Positions 46,381 through 58,958 of a stretch of 64,000 bases of DNA are shown here, piece by piece. How positions within the stretch are numbered: the first letter of the stretch is position 1; each line of letters begins with the position of its first letter. Where the stretch lies: assembly GCF_902167145.1 (NCBI RefSeq), contig NC_050099.1, positions 64,746,942 through 64,810,941 on the forward strand. Direction: 5' to 3'. The notes beneath the pieces are model-generated. The model searched no databases. It saw nothing but the letters and a program-made list of their open reading frames with translations, and was not told the DNA's origin. This DNA is from Zea mays (Eukaryota; Streptophyta; Magnoliopsida; Poales; Poaceae). Both the position numbers and the translations under genes were made by a program.

Positions 46381-48068
46381 AATCTAGCTACTAAATGACT
46401 CAACAAGTGACATTCTTGTGTGAAAACAGAGAGTCAAACTCAAGACCTGTAAGTCCCATCTAAGCAAATTGGTATTTGCGGTGGAGGAAGAAGGATCGAT
46501 GACATGCATTCTGTGACCCCTTCCCAATTCATGGTCATTGAGTCAACCTATTTGCCTCCAACCCATATGCCTGAAGGTTGTGTGCACTGTGTCATTTTAG
46601 GTTCAGTTTCAGCTTGTTTTGCCATTAGAATTAATTTGTTGTAGGTTCCTACATTGCAGGTGACACTGAATTCGTAATTTTTAGTTTATGTCATATAGTA
46701 ACTCTTCATGATAAAAATGTCTATTTAATATTTGGTTATTTCTTCATCTCACAAATTATGTTGGAGTCCATAAGCAGCCCGCTTTTAGCTTGCTAACAAT
46801 GAGCGGTCCGCTTCTATTATCTCTTCATCTCTTTCTTCCATACCACTGTAAATTAGACATGACATCTTTTACATCTCACATACATCACCTTATTATACTT
46901 GTTCTGGGTTGTAGTCTGTATACCTAAAGTAATCTGACTCAAATCCGAAAGAAATTTAGCCGATTAACGACTGCTCACTCCCAAGAAATAATGAGTACAT
47001 AGAATACAACCCCTAGGAAAACAAAGACAAAATAACTAAAAAATGAAGAAAAAAATGCATATGCGACGAGCCGCACTCGACAATCCAGATCTCTCGTTCG
47101 AAGTGGGCCTGGCTTTTCTAGGTAATTGGTGCGCACGGGCTCTGGAAGCAAACAAGCATGGGCTTGCAGGCTGGCAGCACAGCTGCACAGGCCTCTCCCA
47201 ACTCCCAGCTAACGAGCCAATGGGTGCATGTGTATCATTGTTCTGTGGCTTCTGATTTCAATTCTCTCAAATGTTTTTTTGGGCCCTAGAACACTTGAGG
47301 ACTGACTGAGGTGCCAACGCAGACAGTAACAGCTCAATTTCAGAGCATCAATGATTGGCGCCAAAATATATATCCACGGCAAGTACAAAAAGGATTCCAG
47401 GCTATCGAACGAGCTAGACTAGCAGTGCATCATCTATACATGCATGGGATGGAAATCACTGAACTGCTAATCTCACGAAGCAAACAAAATAAATAAATGA
47501 ATGCCCGAAAGGCCCACCCACCCTTGCCAAGCTCACTTTCTTGTGGTGGATCATCTCGTCACTTGGCATCTCATGCACGATATATATACGATGGATCTGG
47601 TTCTGTGGCTGGAGAGAGTGGTGGATATATGTGACTGGCCAACCTGTCACTCATGTCTCGCCAGTGCTCCCAACGTCATCAAGCAACGAACTCAGGCCGT
47701 CTCTCGTCTGCGGAGAAGATGCCGCTGTACCGGTGAAAGTTGCTTTGGCCTGATGGTTAGGTACTTAATTACGTAAACCTTATCCCGGCCGGATTTGTTG
47801 TCTCCTATATATATACGACTTCTGCAGTTCTTTGATGTTGGGAAATGGATGCTTTAGAATTAAACTGGTCGAAGCTTAGGGATGTAACGGGTCGTTATGC
47901 TAGACGAAAAAGCCTATCTAATATTCACAGTTTGGTTTGGACCTATTCTTTTACATATAGCACATATGGTAAAAGTTACATTATAATAGAAATTATATTC
48001 TTATACATAACTTAAAGAGTCATCATTGTACGTTTCAAAAACAGAGTTGAAAGTGTTGATCTTATTTA
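46381..48068. other. Intergenic, nothing recognised
   Basis: No supported coding sequence or transposon ends. TATATATATAC strings at about 47580 and 47810 look like TATA boxes but no gene follows them. Confidence 0.5.
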
Positions 48069-48666
48069 GGGCTGTCTTCAGCAACGTCCCCTAAATTTCG
48101 TCCGCTAAAAGAATATTCTCTGTACTTTACAGAACACTCTAAAAGATTTTGTCCTCTATATTATCTCAGTCTCCAACAACGTTCCCTAAATTCGGTTCTC
48201 TAAAGCTACAGGGTTAACATACTTCATTTTGTCCATTTATTTGGTTTATAATTCATTTCTTTTCATTACACGCTAATTGAAATAAAACATGCACGGCAAT
48301 AGTTTTTTAAAATTTATTAACAATTTTTGTTATCCGGACTTAAACATGTGTAGCATAATTTCTTCTCATTGTTTTTTATATTGCGGGAGATGGTGCTCGG
48401 ATGATGTCGGAGATGTCCTTTGCATGTTCGTCCCGAGGTCCTTTGAATGGAAAGCATGTTCAGACCTGCGGCAGCACAGCAGCGCCACCGCCATCCACGG
48501 GAACAGTATATAGCGGGCGCTTGTATACCCGGCAAATGTAGCGGCTGAGGAAGAGTCGCTAAATTTTAGCGGACAGTATAGCGCACCTTGCTGGACGCTT
48601 ACCGGACGTTTGTGTCTGCTATATTTGGTGGACAGGAGGCTTTACCGACCCTTGTTGGAGAGAGTC
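48069..48666. mobile_element. MITE-like element with imperfect inverted ends
   Basis: The left end GGGCTGTCTTCAGCAACG and the right end, read inward, GACTCTCTCCAACAAGGG are similar. The interior repeats CTCTAAA and CCTAAATTT-type strings near both ends. The duplication is not clear, so the superfamily is uncertain. Confidence 0.4.
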
Positions 48667-49087
48667 TAATATGGTATTGGGAGTTCAAAAGTTGCATGTT
48701 TAAACTATGTTATTTGCTTTAGTTTTCGAAACTGAAGTTTTATAGCAAGACCTAAAAGAAGGAACCTATTGAATTAGATTCAACTCCACTTGTTTTTGTC
48801 TTGTAGCCTAGCTCTACCTTTATAAACCAGACTTGTCGAAAATTAATTGTTCGACAGTATTTACATGGGATAGGTCATGTGATCGAAAGTTGAAGGTAAT
48901 GGCACAAGAGATATGAAAAATTATACATGTTTCGGCTGGCGATGTGATATAATATTGTACGTCCTATTTATGACTTTGCTAGTGTCTACTGCAATGTGAG
49001 ATGATCTTGCCCTCATGGGGATCCTCCGTCCCTCCATTTATATACCAAGGAGGGTCAATGGTTATAGGATAGGCATGAGTCGGTTAT
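48667..49087. other. Intergenic, possible old gypsy LTR relic
   Basis: The stretch around 48880-49070 (ATACATGTTTCGGCTGG..., TATATACCAAGGAGGGTCA) resembles the inner part of a reverse-oriented gypsy LTR. No ends were found. Confidence 0.3.
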
Positions 49088-50318
49088 TGAGAGCACCTAG
49101 AGGGGGGTGAATAGGTGATCCTGTAAAATTCAACACTAATAGCCACAAAACTTAGTTATGAAAGTTAGAACGGCTAAGTAGCTTGAAGCGAGTTCTTGTG
49201 AACGCAGACAATCAAAGAGAAAGCACACAAGAGACACGCGATTTTTATCTCGTGGTTCGGCCAAGTAATACTTGCCTACTTCCACGTTGTGGCGTCCCAA
49301 TGGACGAGGGTTGCACTCAACCCCTTTCAAGTGATCTGATGATCAACTTGAATACCACGGTTTTTCCTTTCTTACTCTTTCTCCCGTTTGCGAGGAATCT
49401 CCACAACTTGGAGCCTCTCGCCCTTACAATGATGATCACAAAAGAAGCACAGAAGTAAGGTAGGGAAGAGCTACGCACACAAGACACAAATCGCAACACA
49501 ACTACGCACACAAGTCACAACTCGATCTCAAAACACAATGCACGGTGTTCACAACACAAATGGAGCTCAAGTCACTATCTCAAAGAATCGAATGCGTGAA
49601 GTTAGAGTCTTGAAGTCTTAGAATGTTTCTTGTAAGCTTGTGTAGCTCTTCCATGCGCCTAGGGGTCCCTTTTATAGCCCCAAGGCAGCTAGGAGTCGTT
49701 GGAGACCAACAAGGAAGGCCATCCTTGCCTTCTGTCGAGTGGCGCACCGGACAGTCCGGTGCGCCACCGGACAGTCACTGTAGACGGTCCGGTGCCGATC
49801 TCCTTCCTTTTCTAGCGCATATGACCGTTGCAGCCCTAGGTCAGTTGGCGCAACAGATAGTCCGGTGCCCCCTGCCGACCGTTGGCGCGGGCCACGCGTC
49901 GCCCGCGGATTGCGTGACCGACCGTTGCGCTGGCGACCGTTGGCTCACCGGACAGTCCGGTGAATTATAGTCGTACGCCGCCAAACTTTTCCCGAGAGCG
50001 GCCTGTTCACCGGAGTTCAGCCTGGCGCACCAGACACTGTCAAGTGCACCACCGGACAGTCCGGTGTGCCAGACTGAGCTGAACTTCGGCTGCACACAGC
50101 CAGTCTTTTGCAATCCATTTCTTTTCTTCTTATCTCTGTTTCTAACACTTAGATAACTTTATTAGTATACAAAAGCCAAATACTAAGTCTAGAAACATAC
50201 CTTGTTATATGATTTTCACTTTTTGCAATCTTTGGCACGTTAGGACTTAAAGAATATGTGTTGGGCACTTAATCACCAAAACATTATAGAAATGGCCCAA
50301 AGGCACATTTCCCTTTCA
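49088..50318 (-). repeat. 3' LTR of Sirevirus C (minus strand)
   Basis: On the minus strand it starts TGAAAGGGAAATGTGCC (right end 50318) and ends CTAGGTGCTCTCA (left end 49088), 1231 bp. It is preceded on that strand by the polypurine tract AAAAAGGGGGGAGAT (50319-50333), so it is the 3' LTR. TATAAAAG lies at 49676-49669. It is close in sequence to the Sirevirus B LTR. Confidence 0.9.
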
Positions 50319-50867
50319 ATCTCCCCCCTTTTTGGTGATTTATGCCAACACAACCAAAAGCAACCAAAAGATGTGCAATATCAATGCAATTGAGGACCAA
50401 ATTGTTTTTAACAAGATTTGACATATTTGGATCGCTCTTTGCCATCACTTGGTTTGTTTTTGCAAATCAAATTCATTTTCCTATCTCTAAGTCAAACTCG
50501 GTTGTTTGGGCATAAAGAGAGATAATCCAAGAGTGAAATTGATCGAATGCCAAAAACTCCCCCTTTTTCCCATAGTCATAAATTCTCCCCCACAAGAGAC
50601 TAAATTTTGTAATAAGAGCATTTTGGACAAATCAAAAGTTCTAACTCTATTGTTTTCAAAATTCACAAGTGGTAGCTGATCCATTTGCTTTGGCCTTAAT
50701 TTCTCCCCCTTTGGCATGAAGCACCAAAACGGGATCATTAGTGGCCCTTTAACCCCATTGCCTCACCAAAAATGTCAATTAAGAGCAAAAAGGCAACTAG
50801 AGCATAAAAATGAACTTGGAGGTGAGTACACTAATACCGGAGTGCAGTGGAAGTCTTTGCATGGTCC
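50319..50867 (-). mobile_element. Sirevirus C 3' untranslated region (minus strand), cut by Sirevirus B
   Basis: Reverse-complement match to the Sirevirus B 3' UTR (57973-58280), with polypurine stretches GGGGGAGAATTTAT and GGGGGAGAAATTAA on the minus strand. It ends at GGTCC (50863-50867), the insertion site of Sirevirus B. The rest of C lies beyond the window. Confidence 0.85.
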
Positions 50868-52130
50868 TGAAAGGGAAATGTGCCCTTGGGCCATTTCTAT
50901 AATATTTTGGTGACTAAATGTCCAACACATAGTGAGTGAAATATTATGCGCCAAACAAGCAAAAGATGCAAATCATATGACAAGGTACGTTTCTAGACTT
51001 AGTACATTGTTTTGAGTACTAACATATTGTGTCTAAGTGCTAGAAACAGAGACAAGAAAAGATCCAAAAGACTTGGCTCGATACAGCCAAATCTCTGCTC
51101 AGTCTGGCACACCGGACTGTCCGGTGGTGCACCGGACAGTGTCCGGTGCGCCAGGCTGAACTCCGGTGAACAGGCCGCTCTCGGGAGAATTTGGCGGCGT
51201 ACGGATATAATTCATCAGACTGTCTGGTGGTGCACCGGACTGTCCGGTGAGCCAACGGCCGCCAGCGCAACGGTCGGTCGCGTAATCCGCGGGCGACGCG
51301 TGGCCCACGCCAACGGTCGGTAGGGGGCACCGGACTGTCCGGTGTGCACCGGACAGTGTTCGGTGCGCCAACTACCACGAATCTGCAATGGTCGGCTGCA
51401 CCAGAATTGGAAGGAGATCGCACACCGGACATGAACAGTGGCTGTCCGGTGGTGCACCGGACTGTCCGGTGCGCCACCCGACAGAAGGCAAGGATAACCT
51501 TCCTTGTTGGCCTCCAACGGCTCCTAGCTGCCTTGGGGCTATAAAAGGGACCCCTAGGCGCATGGAGGAGTCACCCCAAGCACACTCTAAGCATTCCAAG
51601 ACTTCTAGTCCTCACTTTCACTCAATCGTTCATCGTTCTTGACGTTGGAGCACTTTTCGAGTTGCAAACTCCCCGCGCGTGTTTTGTGTGCTCATCTTCT
51701 CACTTGTGTGTGTGTTTGCGGTGTGGATTTAATTCTAGTGTGTGTTGCTCTTCCCACCCTTACTCTGTGCTTTCTTTGTGATCAATCTTGTAAGGGCGAG
51801 AGGCTCCAACTTGTGGAGATTCCTTGCAAACGGGAAGAAAACAGTGGTATTCAAGTTGATCATCGGATCACTTGAAAGGGGTTGAGTGCAACCCTCGTCC
51901 ATTGGGACACCACAACATGGAGGTAGGCAAGTGTTATACTTGGCCGAACCACGGGATAAACCACTGGTCTCTTGTGTTGTCTTTCTCTGTGATCATTGTG
52001 ATTCGCAAGAGCTCGCTCTATAGCCACTTGGTTCTATTGCACTAACATCTTTATAACCAAGCTTGTGGCAATTTAGTATTGAATTTTACAGGATCACCTA
52101 TTCACCCCCCCCCCCCTCTAGGTGCTCTCA
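50868..52130 (+). repeat. 5' LTR of Sirevirus B
   Basis: 1263 bp, TGAAAGGGAAATG to GTGCTCTCA. Several CACCGGACTGTCCGGTG palindromes lie at 51110-51475; TATAAAAG at 51540-51547; a run of C near 52104-52116. Primer site TGGTATCGGAGC follows at 52133. Confidence 0.92.
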
Positions 52131-52180
52131 ATTGGTATCGGAGCCGTTCTCTTCACTTAAGGGACTAATCGCCCAAAGAG

Positions 52181-53686
52181 ATGGATCCTAAGGGAAAGGG
52201 GATGGTGGTCAACGATAAGGAGAAGGAGTTCATCTTCAATGAGCCAAGGGACGACAAGCCCACTGACTCTGGCTCGAGTCACAAGAAGAAGGACAGGAAG
52301 AAGAAGAGGCGCATCAAGAAGATCGTCTACTATGACAGCGACGAATCTTCTTCTTCACCAAGAGACGACGACGACGAGAAAAAGAAACCGGTTAATTCAA
52401 ATTTTTCATTTGATTATTCTCGTATTCCTTTCAATTCCAATGCTCATTTGCTTTCAATTCCTCTTGGTAAACCTCCACACTTTGATGGAGAGGACTACTC
52501 TTTTTGGAGTCACAAAATGTGTAGTCACTTATTTTCTCTCCATCCTAGTATTTGGGAGATAGTTGAAAATGGAATGCAATTTGATAGTACGGATAACCCT
52601 GTATTTATTAATGAGCAAATTCATAAAAATGCACAAGCTACCACTGTTTTGCTAGCATCTTTGTGCAGGGATGAGTACAACAAAGTAAGCGGCTTGGACA
52701 ACGCCAAGCAAATCTGGGACACCCTCAAAATATCACATGAAGGAAACGACGCCACCATGATCACCAAAATGGAGTTGGTGGAGGGCAAGCTGGGAAGATT
52801 CGTGATGATCAGGGGAGAGGAGCCAACACAAACGTACAACAGGCTCAAGACCCTGGTCAACAAGATTAGGAGCTATGGAAGCACAAGATGGACGGACCAC
52901 GACGTCGTCCGACTTATGCTGAGGTCTTTTACTGTTATTGACCCTCATCTTGAGAACCTCATCCGTGAAAATCCCAGGTACACAAAGATGACGCCCGAGG
53001 AGATACTCGGAAAGTTTGTGAGCGGGCGCATGATGGTGAAAGAAGCCCGATATGTAGACGACGCGCTTAATGGTCCATTACCCGTCTACGAGCCTCAACC
53101 CGTTGCTCTCAAAGCAACAAGCAGCAGGGAGGCACTACCAAGCAAGGTGGCACAAGTTGAGGCGGCCGGGCTAAACGAAGATGAGATGGCTCTAATCATC
53201 AAGCGTTTCAAGACCGCGCTAAAAGGACGCAAGGAGTATCCCAACAAGAGCAAAGCAAAGGGAAAGTGCTCCTGTTTTAAATGCGATAAGACTGGTCATT
53301 TTATAGCACAATGCCCCGATAATAACAATGACCAGGAACAAGAAAAGCATGGGAAGAGGGAGAAGAAGAAGGCCTACAAGAAGGCAAAGGGTGAGGCGCA
53401 TCTTGGCAAAGAATGGGATTCGGACTGCTCTTCTTCCGACTCCGACGACAAAGGACTTGCTGCCTCAGCCTTCAACAAGTTCTCTCTCTTCCCCAACGAA
53501 CACCACACTTGCCTCATGGCAAAGGAGAAAAAGGTAAGCGTTCGAGAAACCCCTAAGTATACTACTTCAAGCGATGATGATTCTAGTGATGATGAAGTAG
53601 ATTATACCGATTTATTTAGGGGTTTAGATAGAGCAAAAGTAGATAAAATTAATGAGTTAATTGATGCTCTAAATGAAAAAAGATAG
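52181..53686 (+). CDS. gag: Sirevirus B gag, N-terminal 501 aa open, then frameshifted
   Basis: Structural protein that packages the element RNA. It starts MDPKGKGMVVND shortly after the primer site. A basic N-terminus is followed by the UBN2-type gag domain (FDGEDYSFWSHKM near 52480 to about 53060), a CCHC zinc knuckle CFKCDKTGHFIAQC near 53274, and Ser/Asp-rich stretches. It ends at a TAG (53684-53686) because one A is added in an A-run near 53677. The expected frame (NEKDRLLEKQED) continues at 53685-54530 through a coiled-coil region. It is the best-preserved retroelement gene here apart from that slip. Confidence 0.85.
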   Translation: MDPKGKGMVVNDKEKEFIFNEPRDDKPTDSGSSHKKKDRKKKRRIKKIVYYDSDESSSSPRDDDDEKKKPVNSNFSFDYSRIPFNSNAHLLSIPLGKPPHFDGEDYSFWSHKMCSHLFSLHPSIWEIVENGMQFDSTDNPVFINEQIHKNAQATTVLLASLCRDEYNKVSGLDNAKQIWDTLKISHEGNDATMITKMELVEGKLGRFVMIRGEEPTQTYNRLKTLVNKIRSYGSTRWTDHDVVRLMLRSFTVIDPHLENLIRENPRYTKMTPEEILGKFVSGRMMVKEARYVDDALNGPLPVYEPQPVALKATSSREALPSKVAQVEAAGLNEDEMALIIKRFKTALKGRKEYPNKSKAKGKCSCFKCDKTGHFIAQCPDNNNDQEQEKHGKREKKKAYKKAKGEAHLGKEWDSDCSSSDSDDKGLAASAFNKFSLFPNEHHTCLMAKEKKVSVRETPKYTTSSDDDSSDDEVDYTDLFRGLDRAKVDKINELIDALNEKR

Positions 53687-54533
53687 ATTGCTAGAGAAGC
53701 AAGAGGACATTTTATATGAAGAATATGACAAATTTGTTAGTGTACAAAAGTCTCTTGCTCTAGAAACTAAAAGAAATGAAATGTTATCCTCTGAATTGTC
53801 TGTGTGCCATGAATCAATCTCTAGTTTAAAGATTTTGAATAATGATTTAAATGCTAAGCTAGAGGTAGCCAATAAATCTAGTTCATTTGTAGAACATGTT
53901 GCCATTTGTAATAGGTATAAGGATTTTGATGTTGATGCTTGCGTTGAACACCTTACTTCTATTACCAAATTAAATGATGAGGTGGCAAGTCTTAATACTC
54001 AGCTTAAGACTTGCAAAAATGATTTTGATAAGCTAAAATTTGCTAGGGATGTCTACACCATTGGTAGACACCCCTCAATTAAGGATGGGCTTGGTTTTCG
54101 AAAGGAAGCCAAGAACTTAACAAGCCAAAAGGCTCCCATTCTCGCCAAGGATAAAGGGAAGGCCCCTATGGCTAGTAGCGTTCAAAAGAATCATGCTTTC
54201 ATGTATAATAGAAAAATTGCTAGTCATAATAGGAGATATGATCATGATGCTTGTGAGTCACATGCTATGTTTGCTTCAAGTTCTAATTTTAATGGTAGGC
54301 CTAGGAGAAATTTTGTGTCTCATGCTCCTAGGAAAATGTGTAATAAACCTACTACTGTCTTTCATGCTTGCAACACTACGTTTGTACTTTCATGTAAAAA
54401 TGAAAAAGTGGTTGCTAGAAAATTGGGATCCAGATGCAAAGGAGACAAGGCTTGCATTTGGGTACCAAAAGCTATTGTGACTAACCTTATAGGACCCAAC
54501 AAGAGTTGGGTACCTAAAACCCAAGCCTAATTT
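53687..54533 (+). pseudogene. Sirevirus B gag C-terminal part, in shifted frame
   Basis: Continues gag in the +1 frame: a coiled coil (VSVQKSLALETKRNEM...), a conserved RHPSIKDGLGF motif near 54065, and the end VPKTQA followed by TAA at 54531-54533. The same stop position is seen in Sirevirus A. Confidence 0.8.
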
Positions 54534-54536
54534 GCC

Positions 54537-57500
54537 TTGCAGGTTTATGCATCCGGGGGCTCAAGCTGGATTATCGACAGCGGATGCACAAACCACATGA
54601 CGGGGGAGAAGAAGATGTTCACCTCCTACGTCAAGAACAAGGATTCCCAGGATACAATCATATTTGGAGATGGGAATCAAGGCAAGGTCAAAGGTTTGGG
54701 AAAAATAGCCATCACAAGCGAGCACTCTATTTCCAATGTATTTTTAGTAGAGTCGCTAGGCTATAATCTCCTGTCTGTAAGTCAATTGTGCCACATGGGC
54801 TACAATTGTTTGTTTACAAATGTTGATGTATCTGTCTTTAGAAGGAGTGATGGTTCATTAGCGTTTAAGGGTGTACTAGATGGCAAACTCTACTTAGTTG
54901 ATTTTTCGAAAGAGGAGGCCGATCTAGATGCATGCTTAATCGCTAAGACTAGTATGGGCTGGCTATGGCATCACCGTCTAGCACATGTTGGGATGAAGAA
55001 CCTTCACAAACTTCTAAAGGGAGAGCATGTGTTAGGACTAACCAATGTATGTTTCGAAAAAGATAAACCTTGTGCAGCTTGTTAGGCAGGGAAATAGGTG
55101 GGAAGCACTCATCACAGCAAGAATGTGATGACAACATCAAGACCACTGGAGCTTCTTCACATGGACCTCTTCGGACCTGTCTCCTACCTTAGCATCAGAG
55201 GAAGTAAGTATGGTCTAGTAATTGTTGATGATTTTTCCCGCTTCACTTGGGTGTTCTTTTTGCAGGATAACTCAGAAACCCAAGGGACCCTAAAGCGCTT
55301 TCTAAGGAGGGCTCAAAATGAGTTTGAGCTCAAGGTGAAAAAGATAAGAAGCGACAACGGGTCCGAATTCAAGAATCTGCAAGTGGAGGAGTACCTTGAG
55401 GAAGAAGGCGTCAAGCACGAGTTCTCCGCTCCCTACACACCACAGCAAAACAGTGTGGTAGAGAGGAAGAACAGGACACTTATCGACATGGCGAGGACGA
55501 TGCTTGGAGAGTTCAAGACGCCCGACGGTTTTGGTCAGAAGCTGTGAACACAGCTTGCCACGCCATAAACCGGCTCTATCTGCATCCTCTCTTCAAGAAG
55601 ACCTCCTACAAACTCCTTACTGGTAACAAACCTAATGTATCTTACTTTCATGTATTTGGGAGCAAATGCTACATTCTGGTGAAGAGAGGTAGACATTCCA
55701 AATTTGCTCCCAAAGCTGTAGAAGGGTTTTTACTAGGGTATGACTCAAATACAAAGGCGTATAGAGTCTTCAACAAATCATTGGGTTTGGTTGAAGTCTC
55801 TAGCGATGTTGTATTTGATGAGACTAATGGCTCTCCAATAGAGCAAGTTGATTTTGATGATACAGATGAAGATGATGTTCCGACGGCTGCAATACGCACC
55901 ATGGCGATTGGAGATGTGCGACCACAGGAACAACAAGAGCAAGATCAATCTTCTTCCTCAACGATGGTGCATCCCCCAACTCAAGATGATGGACAAGTTC
56001 TTCAAGAAGAGGTGTGTGATCAAGGGGAGCACAAGAAGAACAAGTTTTGGAGGAAGAAGCACCACTAGCCCCTCCAACTCAAGTTCGAGCGACGATTCAA
56101 AGGAATCACCCCGTTGACCAGATTCTAGGTGATATAAGCAAGGGAGTAACTACTCGCTCAAGATTAGCTAACTTTTGTGAGCATTACTCGTTTGTCTCTT
56201 CTATTGAGCCTTTCAGGGTAGAAGAAGCCTTGCAAGATCTGGACTGGGTGTTGGCCATGCAGTAAGAGCTCAACAACTTCAAGAGGAACGAAGTTTGGAG
56301 CCTGGTGCCACGTCCCAAGCAAAATGTTGTGGGAACCAAGTGGGTGTTCCGCAACAAGCAAGACGAGCACGGGGTGGTGACAAGAAACAAAGCTCGACTT
56401 GTGGCAAAAGGTTATGCCCAAGTCGCAGGTTTGGATTTCGAGGAGACCTTTACTCCTGTGGCTAGGCTAGAGTCTATTATAATATTATTAGCCTATGTTG
56501 CTCACCACTCTTTCAGGTTGTTTCAAATGGATGCGAAGAGCGCTGTCCTCAACGGGCCAATCAAGGAGGAGGTGTACGTGGAACAACCCCTGGCTTCGAG
56601 GATGACAAGTACCCCGACCATGTGTGTAAGCTCTCTAAGGCGTTCTATAGACTTAAGCAAGCCCCAAGAGCATGGTATGAATGCCTTAGAGATTTCTTAA
56701 TTGCTAATTCTTTCAAGGTTGGGAAAGTCGATCCCACTCTTTTCACTAAGACTTGTGACGGTGACCTTTTTGTGTGCCAAATTTATGTCGATGACATAAT
56801 ATTTGGTTCTACTAACCAAAAGTCTTGTGAGGAGTTTAGCAGGGTAATGACTCAAAAGTTTGAGATGTCAATGATGGGCGAGTTGAACTACTTCCTTGGG
56901 TTCCAAGTGAAGCAACTCAAGGATGGCACCTTCATCTCCCAAACGAAGTACACACAAGATCTTATCAAGCGATTTGGGATGAAGGACGCCAAGCCCGCGA
57001 AGACACCAATGGGAACCGATGGACATGTCGACCTCAACAAAGGAGGTAAGTCCGTTGATCAAAAGGCATACCAGTCTATGATAGGGTCTTTACTTTATTT
57101 ATGTGCTAGTAGACCGGATATTATGTTTAGTGTATGCATGTGTGCTAGATTTCAATCCGACCCAAGGGAATGTCCCTTGTGGCCGTTAAGCGGATTCTTA
57201 GATATTTAGTCTCTACACCTTCCTTCGGGATCTGGTATCCAAAAGGGTCTACCTTTGACTTAATTGGATATTCAGACTCCGATTATGCTGGATGCAAGGT
57301 TGATAGGAAGAGTACATCAGGGATGTGCCAATTCCTAGGAAGGTCCCTGGTGTCTTGGAGTTCAAAGAAACAAACCTCCGTTGCCCTATCCACCGCTGAG
57401 GCCGAGTATGTTGCCGCAGGACAGTGTTGCGTGCAACTACTTTGGATGAGGCAAACCCTCCGAGACTTTGGCTACAATCTGAGCAAAGTCCCACTCCTAT

Positions 57501-57736
57501 GTGACAATGAGAGTGCAATCTGCATGGCGGATAATCTTGTTGAACACAGCCACACTAAGCACATAGACATCCGGCATCACTTTCTGAGAGACCACCAGCA
57601 AAAGGGAGATATCAAGGTGTTCCATATTAGCACCGAGAACCAGCTTGCCGATATCTTTACCAAGCCATTAGATGAGAAAGACTTTTGCAGGCCGCGTAGT
57701 GAGCTAAATGTCTTAGATTCACGTAACATGGATTGA
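54537..57736 (+). pseudogene. Sirevirus B pol (protease-integrase-RT-RNase H), decayed
   Basis: Protease motif IDSGCTNHM near 54575; GAG-pre-integrase WLWHHRLAHVGM near 54960; integrase (HMDLFGP, VDDFSRFTWVFF, IRSDNGSEF, PYTPQQNSVVERK; about 55155-55500); RT ([12 protein letters not shown] near 56330, catalytic YVDDIIFGS near 56787); RNase H (YSDSDYAG near 57270, STAEAEYVAA near 57390, THIDIRHHF) to a stop at 57734. Lesions: stops at 55083 and 55095 (both CAG to TAG), one-base losses near 55530, 56590 and 57170, a frameshift near 56040 and a TAA near 56263. Confidence 0.88.
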
Positions 57737-58280
57737 TCTATAGCATACATGTGTTTTATGCCTTTGATCATGTTACTTTGTGCATCTATTAAATTTGTTG
57801 CTTATTTATGGTGCTCAAGTTGTGCAATGGTTCCTCGGACCTCACAAGTCCATGTGTGAATGATGCACATATTTAGGGGGAGAAGTGCTACAACTTGACC
57901 CTTTGAGACTAATCCTTGTGTTTGAGTTACTTAATGTAGTCTCAAAGGTGTATTAAAAGGGAAAGGTGAACATGGACCATGCAAAGACTTCCACTGCACT
58001 CCGGTATTAGTGTACTCACCTCCAAGTTCAATCTTATGCTCTTATTGCCTTTTTGCTCTTAATTGACAAATTTTTGGTGAGGCAATGGGGTTACAGGGCC
58101 ACGAATGATCCCGTTTTGGTGCTTAATGCCAAAGGGGGAGAAATTAAGGCCAAAGCAATGGATTAGCTACCACTTGAGAATTTTGAAAATCGTAGAGTTA
58201 GGATTTTGATTTGTCAAAATACTCTCATTACAGAATTTGGTCTCTTGTGGAGAGATTTTATAATTACGGGAAAAAGGGGG
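57737..58280 (+). mobile_element. Sirevirus B 3' untranslated region with multiple polypurine tracts
   Basis: Polypurine stretches at about 57873 (AGGGGGAGAAG), 58130 (AAAGGGGGAGAAATTAA) and 58270 (GGGAAAAAGGGGG). The last is the insertion point of the right Tat element. It matches 50867-50552 in inverted orientation. Confidence 0.85.
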
Positions 58281-58912
58281 TGTCAGTGTTTTGGGTCCGA
58301 CCGCACACCCGGGGTTGGCCCTCAAGGTGTTTTCTAGGAGTAGGACGGTGTCGGCGACTGTAGCAAAATGGTTCGTGCCGATCGCACGAGGGACAGTGGA
58401 CAAGATTTACAGGTTCGGGCCGCTTAGAAATGCGTAACACCCTACGTCCTGGTGAGTATGTGTGCGTGTTTACAAGAGGGCTCTCTGGTTTGAAGACTCA
58501 GAGAGTTGATGTGGATGGCTAAGTAATGTCGGGTCGATCGTTCTGAAGGGGTGCCCCCTAGGCCTTATATACTCGACCGTGGGACAGTACATGTGGATAT
58601 GATAACAACAAGTAGCTAAAAGGTAGTGAACCTCTTGAGTTTATCTCCACGTAGCCTTCGCCGACTTACCCTTGCATGGCTCCGTTGCATGGGGTCTCCA
58701 GCGCGGGAAAGTCGGGTCTCTGTTGCGATTTACTCGGTCGACGTTGTGGGCCGTCCGGGTTTGCACCAATCTGGTCTTACATCTTCTCTGCCTTGTTGGT
58801 TGTTTCTTTTTTCGGGCCCACGAAGGAATGACCTCATGATTTATTGGGCCTTTGGGCTTTTCGTGAGGTCTTTTACTCCTTTAGTGGACCCGGGGGATAT
58901 CTATCCCCCACA
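58281..58912 (-). repeat. 3' LTR of right Tat element
   Basis: 632 bp. On the minus strand it runs TGTGGGGGATAGATATCCC to ACACTGACA. TATATAAG at 58571-58564 on the minus strand, and a typical U5-like part (CGAACCTGTAAATCTTGTCC) before the end, support this direction. Confidence 0.8.
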
Positions 58913-58958
58913 AGCCCCCGATCTTTGGGTTAATTTAGAGATAATCAGCCCAAAGATC
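58913..58958 (-). promoter_or_regulatory. Polypurine tract plus adjoining hairpin (module 1, at the LTR)
   Basis: On the minus strand a stem with 10-bp arms GATCTTTGGG/CCCAAAGATC (58958-58949 with 58929-58920) runs straight into TCGGGGGCT and the LTR start. This is the functional position for priming plus-strand synthesis. Confidence 0.65.

Larger units (their letters stand above)
50868..58280 (+). mobile_element. Sirevirus B (Ji/Opie-like Ty1/copia), 3' end interrupted
   Basis: A full 5' LTR, primer site, gag and pol on the plus strand. The 3' UTR runs to 58280, where a Tat-lineage element is inserted in a GGGGG tract. The remaining UTR and 3' LTR should lie to the right of the window. It is inserted into Sirevirus C, a related element in opposite orientation. 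Confidence 0.9.

Noticed and set aside
47578..47825. Promoter of a host gene
   Set aside because: TATATATATAC strings occur, but no coding sequence, splice pattern or conserved leader follows.
53670..53690. Programmed -1 frameshift at an A AAA AAG heptamer in Sirevirus B gag
   Set aside because: The continuing frame is +1, not -1; an extra A in the run explains it, and Sirevirus A shows no such site.
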